The position numbers and the translations under genes are program-made. Below, in pieces: positions 31,989 through 41,549 of a stretch of DNA of 64,000 bases (its first letter is position 1; each line of letters starts with the position of its first letter). The stretch is from assembly GCF_026020075.1 (NCBI RefSeq), contig NZ_CP102772.1, forward strand, positions 3,446,501 through 3,510,500, given 5' to 3'. Below the pieces are notes generated by a model that saw only the letters and a program-made list of their open reading frames with translations, searched no databases and was not told the DNA's origin. Source of the stretch: Bosea sp. NBC_00550. GTDB taxonomy: Bacteria > Pseudomonadota > Alphaproteobacteria > Rhizobiales > Beijerinckiaceae.

Positions 31989-33569
31989 ATGACCGTTTCG
32001 CTTTCCCTCGACACGCCGGCTCTGCCGGTCTTGCCGCTCAGGCGGCAGCGCCATCTCGCCGGCCGGGCGACGCTGCTGCTCGCCGGCGCCGTCTCGCTAT
32101 GCGCGCTGCTGCCGCTCGGGTTCATCGCGTGGATTGCGATCGAGACAGGCTGGCAGACGGCCTTCGCCCTGATCTGGCGCCCCCGTGTCGGCGAATTGCT
32201 CGTCGACACGCTGCTGCTCGAACTGTGCACGCTGCCACCCGCAATCCTGCTCGCGGTCGCGCTGGCCTGGCTCACCGAGCGCAGCGACATGCCGGGAGCC
32301 AAGTTCTTCTCCTGGCTCACCGTCGCGCCGCTCGCCGTGCCCGCCTTCGTCCAGTCCTATGCCTGGTTCAGCCTGCTGCCCCGCTTTCACGGGCTGCCGG
32401 CGGCGGTGCTGGTGTCCGTCCTCGCCTATCTGCCGTTCCTTTATCTGCCCGTCGCCGCGCAACTGCGCCGGATCGATCCTGCGCTCGAGCATGCCGCCGC
32501 CTCGCTCGGGCAGTCTCCGTCTCGCGTGTTCATGAGGGTGGTCCTGCCGCAGCTGCGGCTCGCCATCTGCGGCGGCAGCCTTCTCGTCGGGCTGCATCTG
32601 CTGGCCGAATACGGGCTCTACGCGATGATCCGCTTCGACACCTTCACCACCGCGATCATTGATCAGTTCCAGTCGAGCTATAACGGCCCGGCAGCGAACA
32701 TGCTCGCGGGCGTGCTGGTTCTGAACTGCTTCGGACTGATCGGGCTCGAATGGGTGCTGCGCGGCAACGCGCGCTATGCCCGGCTCGGTTCCGGCGCGCC
32801 GCGTCCCGCCCCGCCGCAAGGGCTCGGAGCCTGGCGGGTCCCGGCGCTCGCGCTGCCGCTCGCCTTCGCCGCGCTCAGTCTCGGCGTGCCCATGCTGACG
32901 CTCTCCCGCTGGCTCATGGTGGCGGGAGACGATGTCTGGCGGCAGGATGCGCTGGCCGCATCCCTCGCCGGGACATTGGGCTATGCCGGTCTCGGGGCGC
33001 TGGCGACCGTGGCGGCCGCACTGCCGATGGCCTGGCTGTCGGTACGCGCCCCCGGCCGCGCAACCCGTTTCCTGGAGAGCTGCCACAGCTATCTAGGTGC
33101 ACTCCCGGGCGTCGTGGTGGCGCTGGCCCTCGTCACGGTGACGGTGCGCATCGCCCTGCCGCTCTACCAGACGGTCGCGACCGTGATCCTCGCCTATATC
33201 CTGATGTTCCTGCCGCGTGCGCTGGTGGGGCTGCGTGCCGGCATCGCGCAAGTGCCGGTCGAGCTGGAGCGGGCTGCGATGTCGCTTGGCCGCAGCCCGG
33301 CGCGAGCCCTTCTCGCGGTGACGCTGCCGCTAGCGGCGCCCGGAGTTGCCGCTGCGATGGCGCTGGTGGCGATGGGCGTGGCGACGGAGCTGACGGCCAC
33401 GTTGCTGCTGGCGCCCAACGGCACCAGCACGCTGGCGACCGAGTTCTGGGCGCTGACAAGCGAACTCGACTATGCGAAGGCCGCGCCCTATGCCGTCCTG
33501 ATGATCCTCCTGTCGCTGCCGATGACCGCGCTGCTGCACGCTCAGGCCCGCAAATCCCTCGGCTCATGA
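31989..33569 (+). CDS. Ferric iron ABC permease, double-domain (FbpB type)
   Basis: A 526-residue membrane protein with two BPD_transp_1 halves and about 12 helices. Each half carries an EAA-like ATPase-contact loop ([22 protein letters not shown] and [21 protein letters not shown]). It forms the channel for iron delivered by the binding protein. ATG at 31989 is preferred over the frame start at 31941 because it precedes the first conserved residues; the ribosome site is weak. The stop overlaps the next start by 4 bp. Confidence 0.92.
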   Translation: MTVSLSLDTPALPVLPLRRQRHLAGRATLLLAGAVSLCALLPLGFIAWIAIETGWQTAFALIWRPRVGELLVDTLLLELCTLPPAILLAVALAWLTERSDMPGAKFFSWLTVAPLAVPAFVQSYAWFSLLPRFHGLPAAVLVSVLAYLPFLYLPVAAQLRRIDPALEHAAASLGQSPSRVFMRVVLPQLRLAICGGSLLVGLHLLAEYGLYAMIRFDTFTTAIIDQFQSSYNGPAANMLAGVLVLNCFGLIGLEWVLRGNARYARLGSGAPRPAPPQGLGAWRVPALALPLAFAALSLGVPMLTLSRWLMVAGDDVWRQDALAASLAGTLGYAGLGALATVAAALPMAWLSVRAPGRATRFLESCHSYLGALPGVVVALALVTVTVRIALPLYQTVATVILAYILMFLPRALVGLRAGIAQVPVELERAAMSLGRSPARALLAVTLPLAAPGVAAAMALVAMGVATELTATLLLAPNGTSTLATEFWALTSELDYAKAAPYAVLMILLSLPMTALLHAQARKSLGS

Positions 33570-34609
33570 CCCAGCTCGTCATTTCGGATGTCTCGAAGCG
33601 TTATGGCGCGATAGCGGCGCTGGACCGCGTGTCCCTCTCCGTGGCGGCGGGCAGCCGTGTCGCCATCGTCGGCCCTTCCGGCTCGGGCAAGACGACGCTG
33701 CTGCGCGTCATCGCCGGTTTCGAGGCTCCCGATACCGGCCGGGTGACGCTCGACGGGCAGACCCTGGCCGACGGACCGGCGATCGCGCCCGCGCACCGGC
33801 GCCGGATCGGCTATGTCGCTCAGGACGGGGCGCTGTTTCCGCATCTCGACGTCGCCGGCAACCTCGGCTTCGGCATCCCGCGGACCGAGCCGGACCGGGC
33901 GACCCGATTGCGTGAACTGATGGAGCTCGTCGAGCTCGATACCGCGATGCTCACCCGCCGGCCGCATGAGCTCTCGGGAGGACAGCAGCAGCGTGTCGCG
34001 CTCGCCCGGGCGCTCGCCCGGAAGCCGATCCTGATGCTCCTCGACGAACCGTTTTCCGCGCTCGATACGGGGCTGCGCGAGAATGTCCGGCAGGCTGTGG
34101 CACGCGTGCTGGCCCAGGCCGGAATCACGACGATCCTGGTCACGCACGATCAGGCCGAGGCTCTGTCCTTTGCCGATCAGCTCGCGGTCATGCGTGAAGG
34201 CCGCCTGGTGCAATCGGGCAGGCCGACCGAGCTCTATTGGCATCCGATGGATGTCGACACCGCGCTGTTCCTCGGCAACGCCGTCCTGCTCGAAGCCGAG
34301 ATCGGAGGCGGCACCGTCACCTGCGGGCTGGGCAAGCTCCCAGCGGAGACGGGGGACCGCCGCGGAAGAGGCGTCATCATGCTCAGGCCCGAGCAGTTCC
34401 AGCTTTCGCTGGAGGGCTCGGGTCCTGAAGCTCATGTCGAGAACGTCTCTTTCCAGGGTGCCCAATGCACCGTGACGCTGCGGGTACATCACGGGGCGGA
34501 GGCGATCAGCTTCACCGCACAGGTTTCGAGTGTCGATCAGCCGCAGATCGGAGAGACCGTTTCGATATCGGTAAGAGGGGCAGCGTTTCTGTTGCCCCCC
34601 ACCGTCTAG
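33566..34609 (+). CDS. Ferric iron ABC importer ATPase (FbpC type)
   Basis: A 347-residue ATPase: Walker [10 protein letters not shown] near residue 36, Q-loop [11 protein letters not shown], signature [15 protein letters not shown], Walker [13 protein letters not shown], switch [10 protein letters not shown], and a C-terminal TOBE-like regulatory domain from about residue 240 ([11 protein letters not shown]). It energises the FbpAB system. ATG at 33566 overlaps the permease stop; the long frame upstream is a shadow of the permease gene. Confidence 0.92.
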   Translation: MTQLVISDVSKRYGAIAALDRVSLSVAAGSRVAIVGPSGSGKTTLLRVIAGFEAPDTGRVTLDGQTLADGPAIAPAHRRRIGYVAQDGALFPHLDVAGNLGFGIPRTEPDRATRLRELMELVELDTAMLTRRPHELSGGQQQRVALARALARKPILMLLDEPFSALDTGLRENVRQAVARVLAQAGITTILVTHDQAEALSFADQLAVMREGRLVQSGRPTELYWHPMDVDTALFLGNAVLLEAEIGGGTVTCGLGKLPAETGDRRGRGVIMLRPEQFQLSLEGSGPEAHVENVSFQGAQCTVTLRVHHGAEAISFTAQVSSVDQPQIGETVSISVRGAAFLLPPTV

Positions 34610-34703
34610 GGTCTCGATCGCAAACGTCCGCTCTCAGCCAGCGCGGCAATGATGTAGGGCCGGCGTCGGTCGGTAAATTACGAATTCAATACCGACCGCA
34701 ATC

Positions 34704-35063
34704 CTACGATACGACCACCGAAGCGTAGGTATGCATCAGGATTTTTCCATCGCGTATGAGAAATGTATCGGTAGCGAAGGGCACGAAAGGTTTCGCATTC
34801 CAGGTAATGAACGCGTATTCGCCATCACAAACCTTGCTTTCGAGGACATAGGCGTCCCAGAATGCAGGCGCCGCACTATCGATGAACCCTTGGAAAAACA
34901 AGCGCAACTCCGCAAGGCCGCGAATGGCGCCCTTCGACGTGATCACCACTGATTCATCCGTATAGTCGGCAAGAACCTCGTCCACGCCCGCAGCAAACGC
35001 GCCCATATGATGTTCCAGGACTTTCCTGGACATCGATGTCACATCAGAATGGTCTATCGTCAT
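34704..35063 (-). CDS. SnoaL-like (NTF2-fold) protein
   Basis: A 119-residue single-domain protein of the SnoaL/DUF4440 type: VLEHHMGAFAAGVDEVLADYTDESVVITSKG, GLAELRLFFQGFI, then an antiparallel sheet ending FLIRDGKILMHTYASVVV. These cone-shaped folds serve as small isomerases, hydrolases or binding proteins, so no reaction can be named. ATG 35063 has a GGAGAG ribosome site. It stands alone in unusually AT-rich surroundings, suggesting recent acquisition. Confidence 0.72.
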   Translation of the reverse strand: MTIDHSDVTSMSRKVLEHHMGAFAAGVDEVLADYTDESVVITSKGAIRGLAELRLFFQGFIDSAAPAFWDAYVLESKVCDGEYAFITWNAKPFVPFATDTFLIRDGKILMHTYASVVVS

Positions 35064-35325
35064 CGAATACTCTCCGGTTATTCTGGTTGGGGCGGCGTAA
35101 AAGCACACCGAAATTTGCGAGATAAATATGTAATTTACAGAATCGAATAAGAAATTCGTATTATGAGTAAATCAGTCGATATACTTTATTTAGCAATTCC
35201 ATTGCCATTTTATTACAGGGACTCGGGCTCATATTGAGAACAGATACGACGCCCCCCGAACAAAAATCTTCTGAAACTGTAGAACGCTACGCGTAAGAAG
35301 GTGTCTCAGGTCGACGCTATCTGAC
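35064..35325. other. AT-rich intergenic stretch, no gene seen
   Basis: About 260 bases, much richer in A and T than the surrounding genome (especially 35105-35220), between the SnoaL-like and ferric-reductase-like genes. I see no reading frame, RNA or convincing promoter beyond what the SnoaL-like gene needs. The composition fits acquired or decayed DNA. Confidence 0.6.
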
Positions 35326-35961
35326 CTATATGCTTTGGAGAATCCGCCGGCGACGTAAGGGCGCAAGCACATTGACCTCAAGCGCGCCGACAGTTGTCGC
35401 CGCCAGCGCCGCGATGCAGACCGAGAGCTTGGAGTATTCCTCCATCACCCCTTCGATCTGAATGGCGTGTATCGCGCCGGCGCCGACAACAGCCACCGCC
35501 AGTACGCTGTGAAGGATGCGCCAGAGCCGATAGCCAAACCGTAGCAAACGCCGGGTCGCCACCAGCACGGCCATCAGCACCAGGCACCACAGGCTGATCA
35601 CTCCGTAGAGCGAGAACGGCGTCGGTGCGACCAGCAGCAGCGCATCGGTCATGTCGTCCGGGCTGTAGGCGTAGAGCGCACCGACATGCAATGCCACCAC
35701 GGCGACGATCGCTATTCCGCCCCAGCGGTGCCAATGGACGCCCTCTCTCGCCGCAAGCAGCGGCGGTGCGGCCGCCATCAGCAGCGGCTGAACGAACAGC
35801 AGGCATAGCGCCACCACCCCGGCCATGCCGCCCATGATCCAAAGCATCTCTCGCCCGCCCTGCAGCGGATTTGCCGCGGCGGCGATGACCGGCGCTGCGG
35901 CAATGCCCACCACCACGATCCATGCTGCAATGCGGCGCCCGTCAACTCCGGCGCGGCCCAT
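35326..35961 (-). CDS. Ferric-reductase-like bis-haem membrane protein
   Basis: A 211-residue protein with six hydrophobic helices (about 11-29, 41-66, 82-98, 116-138, 147-165 and 178-200). Two His pairs, H78/H92 and H151/H165, each separated by 14 positions, are spaced like the haem ligands of ferric-reductase/NADPH-oxidase/MsrQ membrane domains. No flavin or NADPH domain is attached, so electrons must come from another carrier. The start overlaps the end of the upstream dioxygenase-like gene by 20 bp, showing tight coupling with that exported protein. A role passing electrons across the membrane to it is inference. Confidence 0.72.
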   Translation of the reverse strand: MGRAGVDGRRIAAWIVVVGIAAAPVIAAAANPLQGGREMLWIMGGMAGVVALCLLFVQPLLMAAAPPLLAAREGVHWHRWGGIAIVAVVALHVGALYAYSPDDMTDALLLVAPTPFSLYGVISLWCLVLMAVLVATRRLLRFGYRLWRILHSVLAVAVVGAGAIHAIQIEGVMEEYSKLSVCIAALAATTVGALEVNVLAPLRRRRILQSI

Positions 35962-36469
35962 TCAAAACCTCCGGCGCGAGGACAAAATCGGCCGTGATGC
36001 TCGTATCATGCCGACTGTTCAATACGGGTCGCAGGAACAGCGTCGCAAAGCCGGGGTCGTCATAGGCAATATGAATGTGCGGCTGTCCGAACTGGGGAAC
36101 TATCGGCGAAATCTCAAGCCGGTAGCCGCCATCCGCCCCCGTCATGACGCTGCCGCGGTTGCTTGCAACCCGCTCCCCGCCGCGCTCGGTGGCGGCCCAG
36201 ATCTGGATCCGGACATTGGGCAGAGGCGCGCCATCGCCCGCCCTGCGAACCACGCCCGACGCGACGAAGCCGGTGCCGAGATTCCGCACCACCGGCGCGT
36301 TCGGAACGTAGTTATTGGAGCCGCCGGGCATCGTCTCGGTTGGGGAAAACGTGCTGCTCACCGACGACTGCGCAATGGCGGATGTGAAGGAGCGCGGCAG
36401 CAATCCCGCAGCCCCCACGGCGGCCGCGCCCGCGAGAACAGCTCTACGATCGATGATCTTGCCGGTCAT
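35942..36469 (-). CDS. Exported intradiol-dioxygenase-like protein with altered metal site
   Basis: A 175-residue protein with a twin-arginine-type leader (DRRAVLAGAAAVGAAGLLPRS; cleavage near residue 33). The mature part follows the intradiol ring-cleavage dioxygenase beta-sandwich: LPNVRIQIWAAT, GADGGYRLEISP, and the paired His ligands in PHIHIAY (H131, H133). The two Tyr iron ligands of classical enzymes are absent: the position after IWAA-T reads RGGER, and the segment before HIH reads VPQFGQ. It may use another metal site or have another function. ATG 36469 has an AAGGAGC ribosome site. It is translationally coupled to the ferric-reductase-like gene. Confidence 0.68.
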   Translation of the reverse strand: MTGKIIDRRAVLAGAAAVGAAGLLPRSFTSAIAQSSVSSTFSPTETMPGGSNNYVPNAPVVRNLGTGFVASGVVRRAGDGAPLPNVRIQIWAATERGGERVASNRGSVMTGADGGYRLEISPIVPQFGQPHIHIAYDDPGFATLFLRPVLNSRHDTSITADFVLAPEVLNGPRRS

Positions 36470-36938
36470 TGTCTGCTCCTTCAAACGTTTTGAATGTCTG
36501 CAGCCCTCCCCTTGGCGAGAAGGTTCCCGGGCGCCTCCTGCCGGCGGACGACCAGGGCGTCGGTTCCGCATTCAGCGAGAGCCGAGCTGACGAAGGAATG
36601 CGGCCCGCCGGATAACCGATCGGGGAATGATCTGACTTAAATTATCATATATCATATTTCTTTTTATACGGACTGCAAGCGAAAAAATTCTGTTCCTCGC
36701 CGAGATCGGTTGGATGGGTCGCGTTGACGGAAAAGGTGGCAAGTCTGAGATCAGCTGCTTGGCCTGCGCTTCCACCGCAGCAGGCCTTGGATGAGCGACC
36801 ATAGGCCGGTTCGGCGCGCGCTATTCCCGAATTCGCTTCCCAACTGATGCGAAGCCTCGCCTGCTTCCGGGCATGACAGGGCCTCTGCAAGCTCCGGTGT
36901 GAAGGCCGTCACGTTTCGGCCCAACCGGAGATAGGAAC
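36470..36938. other. Intergenic region, no gene recognised
   Basis: 469 bases between the dioxygenase-like gene (minus) and the alcohol dehydrogenase gene (plus). It includes an AT-rich block at 36635-36670 (AAATTATCATATATCATAT) that could hold promoters in either direction. Short open frames are present on both strands, but none has a ribosome site plus a recognisable product. A plausible ribosome site (GGAGATAGG) sits just before 36939. Confidence 0.5.
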
Positions 36939-38063
36939 ATGCAGGTCAAGGCAGCCGTCTTGCGGCAGATGAACATCCCAGGGCCTTATGCCCAGAGCCG
37001 GCCGATCGTGATCGAAACGATCGACCTGGCCCCGCCGGGACCCGGCGAAGTGCAGGTCCGCATCGGAGCAGCAGGCCTTTGCCATTCCGACCTTTCCGTC
37101 ATCAACGGCGACCGGCCCCGTCCCATGCCGATGGCCCTGGGGCACGAGGCCGCCGGCGTGGTCGAAGCGCTGGGCGAGGGCGTCGACGATCTTGAGCCCG
37201 GAGACCACGTCGTCATGGTCTTCATGCCGAGTTGTGGCCATTGCCGTCCCTGCGCTGAGGGACGTCCGGCCCTGTGTGAACCGGGAGCCGTCGCGAACGC
37301 AGCAGGTACGTTGATCGGTGGCTCGGTCCGGTTGAGCGGCAGTGGCGAGAGAATTCATCACCATCTCGGCGTTTCAGCCTTCGCCGAGCATGCGGTCGTA
37401 TCCCGTAACTCTCTCGTGAAGATCGACCGCGACCTTCCTTTCGTCGAAGCCGCGCTGTTTGGTTGCGCGGTGCTGACCGGTGTCGGCGCGGTCGTGAATA
37501 CGGCGAGGGTTCGAATGGGATCTACGGCAGTCGTGATCGGCCTCGGTGGTGTCGGCCTCGCATCAGTCCTGGGAGCGCGGGCTGCGGGCGCCAGCAAGAT
37601 CGTCGCAGTCGATCTCTCGCCCGAGAAGCTTGCGCTAGCCAAGGAGCTGGGGGCGACCGCGGTGGTCAATGGCCGCGACGAGGATGCTGTTGAGCAGGTT
37701 CGCGAATGGACCGGAGGCGGAGCCGACTATGCTTTCGAGATGGCGGGTTCGATCCGCGCCCTCGACAACGCCTTCAAGATGACGAAGCGGGGTGGCACGA
37801 CGGTGACGGCGGGGCTGCCGCCACCCGGTTCCGCGCTGGCGGTGAATGTGGTGCAGATGGTCGGCGAGGAACGCACCCTGAAGGGCAGCTATATTGGCAC
37901 CTGCGTACCCGTCCGAGACATTCCGCGCTTCGTCGACCTTTATCGCGACGGGCGCCTCCCCGTGAACAAGTTGCTCAGCGGCAAGCTGAAAATTGAAGAC
38001 ATCAACGAAGGCTTCGACCGGCTGCATGATGGCAGCGCGGTGCGCCAAGTCATCGAATTCTAA
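36939..38063 (+). CDS. Zinc-dependent alcohol dehydrogenase
   Basis: A 374-residue medium-chain dehydrogenase. The catalytic zinc site is seen in GLCHSD and GHEAAGVVEALGEGV; the structural zinc lobe has four cysteines in SCGHCRPCAEGRPALC; the Rossmann fold is IGLGGVGLASVLGARAAGASKIVAVD, where the Asp after the second strand predicts NAD rather than NADP. The length and full set of ligands suggest an active enzyme oxidising an alcohol, possibly a glutathione adduct as in class III enzymes, but the substrate is open. It is the first gene of a redox-enzyme stretch and stands as a single transcription unit. Confidence 0.9.
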   Translation: MQVKAAVLRQMNIPGPYAQSRPIVIETIDLAPPGPGEVQVRIGAAGLCHSDLSVINGDRPRPMPMALGHEAAGVVEALGEGVDDLEPGDHVVMVFMPSCGHCRPCAEGRPALCEPGAVANAAGTLIGGSVRLSGSGERIHHHLGVSAFAEHAVVSRNSLVKIDRDLPFVEAALFGCAVLTGVGAVVNTARVRMGSTAVVIGLGGVGLASVLGARAAGASKIVAVDLSPEKLALAKELGATAVVNGRDEDAVEQVREWTGGGADYAFEMAGSIRALDNAFKMTKRGGTTVTAGLPPPGSALAVNVVQMVGEERTLKGSYIGTCVPVRDIPRFVDLYRDGRLPVNKLLSGKLKIEDINEGFDRLHDGSAVRQVIEF

Positions 38064-38069
38064 CGCTAT

Positions 38070-38213
38070 AAAAAACTCCTGCCGATCCTCGAGCATTGGC
38101 AATGCGGGAACGGCATGCGCCCCGCTGCAACCGACACTCCACCAACCCGTGTGCGCTCGTCGGCCACGGCGGCATTCGTGGCTGTGCGCACGGCGCTCGG
38201 TTCTTGCCGGAAT
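38070..38213 (+). pseudogene. Remnant of a LysR-family regulator C-terminus
   Basis: Seven bases after the dehydrogenase stop, one frame reads KKLLPILEHWQ and then TRVRSSATAAFVAVRTAL. This is the layout of the last 40 residues of LysR regulators (a leucine-rich strand ending in W, a polar loop, then an RxxS-AFV helix). There is no N-terminus or start codon, so I take it as a decayed fragment left by a deletion or rearrangement. Confidence 0.4.
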
Positions 38214-38471
38214 CCGCGCTTCGTATCCTCGGTCGCCGATGCCGTGGTCACCGGCTCGATGCCGATTCCGCTGGTGAAAGCCGGGCTTCCGTCCGGTCTT
38301 CGCCACCGGCGCCGCGAGGATGATCCCGCGCCGGGCTAGCGACTGATCATCTGTGCTTTCGGTTCTCAAATCCTGTTCGTCGCCACCTCATTCTGCCTGC
38401 GACTCGACGGGCCTAGGTTCGCTGCGGACCAGGCGCCGCTCAGCAAGGCGCCAGATGCAAAGGACTTCGCC
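38214..38471. other. Intergenic region, no gene seen
   Basis: 258 bases between the LysR remnant and the cupin gene. Open frames exist on both strands but look like high-GC artefacts: no ribosome sites and no recognisable motifs. An AAGGA ribosome site just before 38472 belongs to the cupin gene. Confidence 0.5.
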
Positions 38472-38912
38472 ATGGCCCCGACGCACCAACGCAAAAAGCT
38501 TGTAGAGGCGGCCCCTCACGCCGCCTTTGACCTCACTGAAATCATCACGACTTTCCCGGAGACTGCGGAATCGCTCCTCGTCGATGCGCGGCTGACCGAC
38601 GAGGACGAAGCGAGCGCGCGCGTCTTCCGCGTTTATCGCCCTACGCCAGCGCATTACCACGCGACCTGCGACGAGTACCTGATCGTGCTGTCGGGCCGCG
38701 GGCGCTTCTTCATGGGCGAGCGCGAGCCCTTTGAAGTCGGCCCTGGCCAGATGCTGTTCTTCAAGAAGGGCACGGTGCACGGCATGCCCGAGATCATCGA
38801 GCACCCGCTGTTCATGGTTTCGGTGGATACGCCGCGCCGCGAACCGAGCGACATCATCTTTGTCGAACCGGCGGATGGAACGCCCGCCGGTTTCATTCAG
38901 CCGAAATCGTAA
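38472..38912 (+). CDS. Cupin-domain protein
   Basis: A 146-residue single cupin. Motif 1 is HYHATCDEYLIVLSGRGRFFMG (His, His, Glu ligands) and motif 2 is FEVGPGQMLFFKKGTVHGMPE (final His). The intact ligand set suggests a metal-binding enzyme or sensor, for example a small dioxygenase or isomerase. It lies 7 bp before the propeller gene and is likely cotranscribed with it. Confidence 0.82.
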   Translation: MAPTHQRKKLVEAAPHAAFDLTEIITTFPETAESLLVDARLTDEDEASARVFRVYRPTPAHYHATCDEYLIVLSGRGRFFMGEREPFEVGPGQMLFFKKGTVHGMPEIIEHPLFMVSVDTPRREPSDIIFVEPADGTPAGFIQPKS

Positions 38913-38919
38913 GGGGGCG

Positions 38920-39981
38920 ATGATGAACAAGGGTCAATTGGAAACGGTCGCCATCTTTCCCGACGAGCGGCCGGGCAACCCGACGGTGATGCGCGACGGG
39001 CGGGTTCTGGTCTCCATCTCGGCGATCATCGCTCCCGAATTCGCGGTTCGGGCCATCGCAAGCGACGGCAACCACACCCCCTATCCCGATGAGTTCTGGG
39101 CCGGCAAGCCACGGCCCGATGGCCGAGGGATGGCTGGCGTAATTGGCATTCGGGCGGATGCGGACGGCATCGTCTGGATGCTCGATCTCGGTGATCGCAC
39201 TCACCAGCCGAAGCTCGTCGGCTGGAATGATTACGAGAACCGACTTCACAAGGTGATTGTCCTGCCGCAAAACGTCCTGCGGCCGAGTTCCTTCGCCCAG
39301 GATTTCGTCATCGATCGCCGCCGCCGGCGCATCTACATCGCCGACATGACGTTGAATCCAGGCGGGGCCAGCGACTACCCGGCGATCATCGTTGTTGATC
39401 TCGATACCGGCCTGTCCCGGCGCATGCTCGAGGCGCACCCCACGCTGATGCCCAGCGAAGACCCGGTGCGGGTCGACGGCAAGACGATATCGCTTCGAAT
39501 GGCGGACGGCGAACTCGTTCCCTATCGCTACGGGCTCAACCCGATCGCGATGGATCCCCTTGGGAAATGGGTTTATTTCGGCGCGATGTCAGGAACGTCC
39601 GTCCATCGGATCCCTGCCGACGCACTGGCTGACGAAAGCGACGTCGCGGCGCTCGCGGCGCAGATGGAGTACTGGTGCGCCAAACCGCGCTGTGACGGCT
39701 TCGACGTCGACGCCCTCGGCAACATCTATGTGACCGATGTCGAGAACAGCGCGATTGGATTGGCCTCGCCCATGGGCTACTCGATCCTCGCTCAAGATCG
39801 CGACCGGCTCGCTTGGCCCGACGGGGTCGAACTCGATAGCGAAGGACGCTGGCTCTACATTACCGCCAATCAATTGCATCGCCTCCCCGTCCTCAATGGC
39901 GGCGTGGATGAAAGCTCCCCGCCGTTCCGCCTGCTGCGCATCCGCGTCGATGCGCCGATGAAAGCCGAGAAGGTGGCCTGA
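38920..39981 (+). CDS. Six-bladed propeller protein of the major royal jelly/SMP-30 type
   Basis: A 353-residue protein lacking a signal peptide. Blades are marked by GRVLVSISA, GIVWMLDLGDR, RRRRIYIADM, AIIVVDLDTG, GKWVYFGAMSG, CDGFDVDALGNIYVTDVENSAI and WPDGVELDSEGRWLYITANQLHRLP. The last two are characteristic of the bacterial MRJP/yellow and gluconolactonase-like group. It may act as a lactonase or as a ligand-binding protein. ATG 38920 or 38923 follows AAGGGGG. The long frame upstream is a shadow of the cupin gene. Confidence 0.8.
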   Translation: MMNKGQLETVAIFPDERPGNPTVMRDGRVLVSISAIIAPEFAVRAIASDGNHTPYPDEFWAGKPRPDGRGMAGVIGIRADADGIVWMLDLGDRTHQPKLVGWNDYENRLHKVIVLPQNVLRPSSFAQDFVIDRRRRRIYIADMTLNPGGASDYPAIIVVDLDTGLSRRMLEAHPTLMPSEDPVRVDGKTISLRMADGELVPYRYGLNPIAMDPLGKWVYFGAMSGTSVHRIPADALADESDVAALAAQMEYWCAKPRCDGFDVDALGNIYVTDVENSAIGLASPMGYSILAQDRDRLAWPDGVELDSEGRWLYITANQLHRLPVLNGGVDESSPPFRLLRIRVDAPMKAEKVA

Positions 39982-40077
39982 TCGTCACCTTCGACCACAC
40001 GGCTTCACACGGGAAGATCGTGGCGAGCTTTGGCCGAAAGAGCGGGCGGTTCAGCCCGTTTTGAAAAGGAAAGAGCG

Positions 40078-40488
40078 ATGATCGAGGTGAGGGTTTCCGT
40101 CGCGATTGCCGCATCCGCGGAACGCGTCTGGTCCATGGGCGGGTTCGACTTCCTGCCCCGCTGGCTGAATATGGTCATCAGCAGCGAGCTTAGCGACGGT
40201 GGGCGTGTTCGCCGGCTTGTAACCTCGAACGGCGCGACAATTGTCGAACGACTGCTGGAATTCAGCCAGACCGAGCACCGCTACAGCTATGCTCACCTCG
40301 ACAGTCCGGACCCGGTATCGGGCTATGTCGGTGTCATGTCTGTCCGCGACGAGGAAGGCGGAGCGGTAGCAACCTGGTCGAGCAGCTTCAGCCCGATAGG
40401 TATCAGTCCGACCGAGGCCATCGCACGCTACGAAACGGTCTATCGCGAGGGCCTGGCGGCGCTGAAACAGCTTATCGAGCAGGGCTGA
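40078..40488 (+). CDS. SRPBCC (polyketide-cyclase-like) protein
   Basis: A 136-residue single-domain START-like protein: IEVRVSVAIAASAERVWSMGGFDFLPRWLNMV at the start, then GRVRRLVTSNGATIVERLLEF, HRYSYAHLDSP and a long C-terminal helix (YETVYREGLAALKQLIEQG). Such helix-grip folds bind hydrophobic ligands and sometimes cyclise or hydrate them. ATG 40078 has an AAAGGAAAGA ribosome site. Its last 17 bp overlap the convergent LysR gene. Confidence 0.82.
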   Translation: MIEVRVSVAIAASAERVWSMGGFDFLPRWLNMVISSELSDGGRVRRLVTSNGATIVERLLEFSQTEHRYSYAHLDSPDPVSGYVGVMSVRDEEGGAVATWSSSFSPIGISPTEAIARYETVYREGLAALKQLIEQG

Positions 40489-41419
40489 CCGAGCCGCCGG
40501 CGGAGGCCGGCGCGCGTCCGTTCGCCATGAAGGCCTGCAGCCGCGGCACCATGAAATCGAGGAAGGCGCGCACGCGTTGCGGCACGCGCTGCCCGCCAAG
40601 ATAAAGGGCATGGACCTCCTCGAAATCGGCCGTGGCAGGATCCGCGAGCACTTCGACAAGACGTCCGGCGGCGAGGTCGGGATCGACATGGAAGTCGGCC
40701 AGCCGTGCCAACCCCACGCCTTGGAGCGCCATCTGACGGACGGTCTCCCCGTTATTGGCGAGGAGACTGCCGCGAACCAACCGGTCAACGATATGCCCGT
40801 GTTGCCGAACGGGCCAGACCGGAGCCGCTCGCCGGAAATTGAAACCAAGGCAGTTATGCCCGTCGAGATCTTCGACCGTGAGGGGCACGCCGTGCTTTTC
40901 GAGGTAAGCTGGAGCGGCAACGATCCGCCGGGAGGCAGAGCCGATTTTGCGCGCCATCAAATTCGAGTCGGGCAGCACCCCGACGCGGAATGCGATGTCA
41001 GTCCGATCGAGATAGAGATCGACGATCTCGTCCGAGAGGGAGACATCCACGATGATGTTGGGATGTGCCTCCCAGAATGCCGGCAGCAGCGGCACCAATC
41101 CGTGCACTCCGAAAGCGACCGACACGTTGACGCGCACAGTGCCGCTGGCGTGACCCGCCCCCTGCGCGAGCTCGCGTTCGATATCGTTGAGCTCCGCGAG
41201 CAAGGCGCTGCTGCGCTCATAATAGAGCCGCCCCTCGTCAGTGAGCGAAAGGCGCCGCGTCGAGCGTTCGACGAGTCGCACGCCGAGCCGGTCCTCGATC
41301 CTGCCAATGAGCTTGCTCACCGTGGATGGCGTCGTCAGCAACTGCCGTGCAGCCTCGGAAAAGCTGCCGGCTTCAACAACCCGCAGGAAGACCTGCATCT
41401 CGCCTGCCCGGTTGTCCAT
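40472..41419 (-). CDS. LysR-family transcriptional regulator
   Basis: A 315-residue regulator. The N-terminal winged helix is MQVFLRVVEAGSFSEAARQLLTTPSTVSKLIGRIEDRLGVRL, with the effector domain from about residue 90 (GTVRVNVSVAFGVHGLVPLLPAF). It is divergent from the old yellow enzyme gene with 130 bp between the starts; the short dyad AATC-ACA-GATT at 41439-41449 is a candidate LysR half-site pair. The CrgA/YafC-like sequence suggests control of the adjacent NADPH-dependent reductase in response to an electrophile or quinone; this is inference. Confidence 0.9.
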   Translation of the reverse strand: MDNRAGEMQVFLRVVEAGSFSEAARQLLTTPSTVSKLIGRIEDRLGVRLVERSTRRLSLTDEGRLYYERSSALLAELNDIERELAQGAGHASGTVRVNVSVAFGVHGLVPLLPAFWEAHPNIIVDVSLSDEIVDLYLDRTDIAFRVGVLPDSNLMARKIGSASRRIVAAPAYLEKHGVPLTVEDLDGHNCLGFNFRRAAPVWPVRQHGHIVDRLVRGSLLANNGETVRQMALQGVGLARLADFHVDPDLAAGRLVEVLADPATADFEEVHALYLGGQRVPQRVRAFLDFMVPRLQAFMANGRAPASAGGSVSPAR

Positions 41420-41549
41420 GCGCTCGCCTTTGAAATTGAATCACAGATTAGATGAAGCGTGAGCGGATTATCAAGCAGGCGCCCCACCGCCATCTTGCAG
41501 GGCCAGGCGACATCGAGCCGCCATTTCCAATCCGATGAGGATTCTAGAG

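Noticed and set aside
36470..36938. Short frames on both strands as possible genes
   Set aside because: None combines a ribosome site, a recognisable product and acceptable composition.
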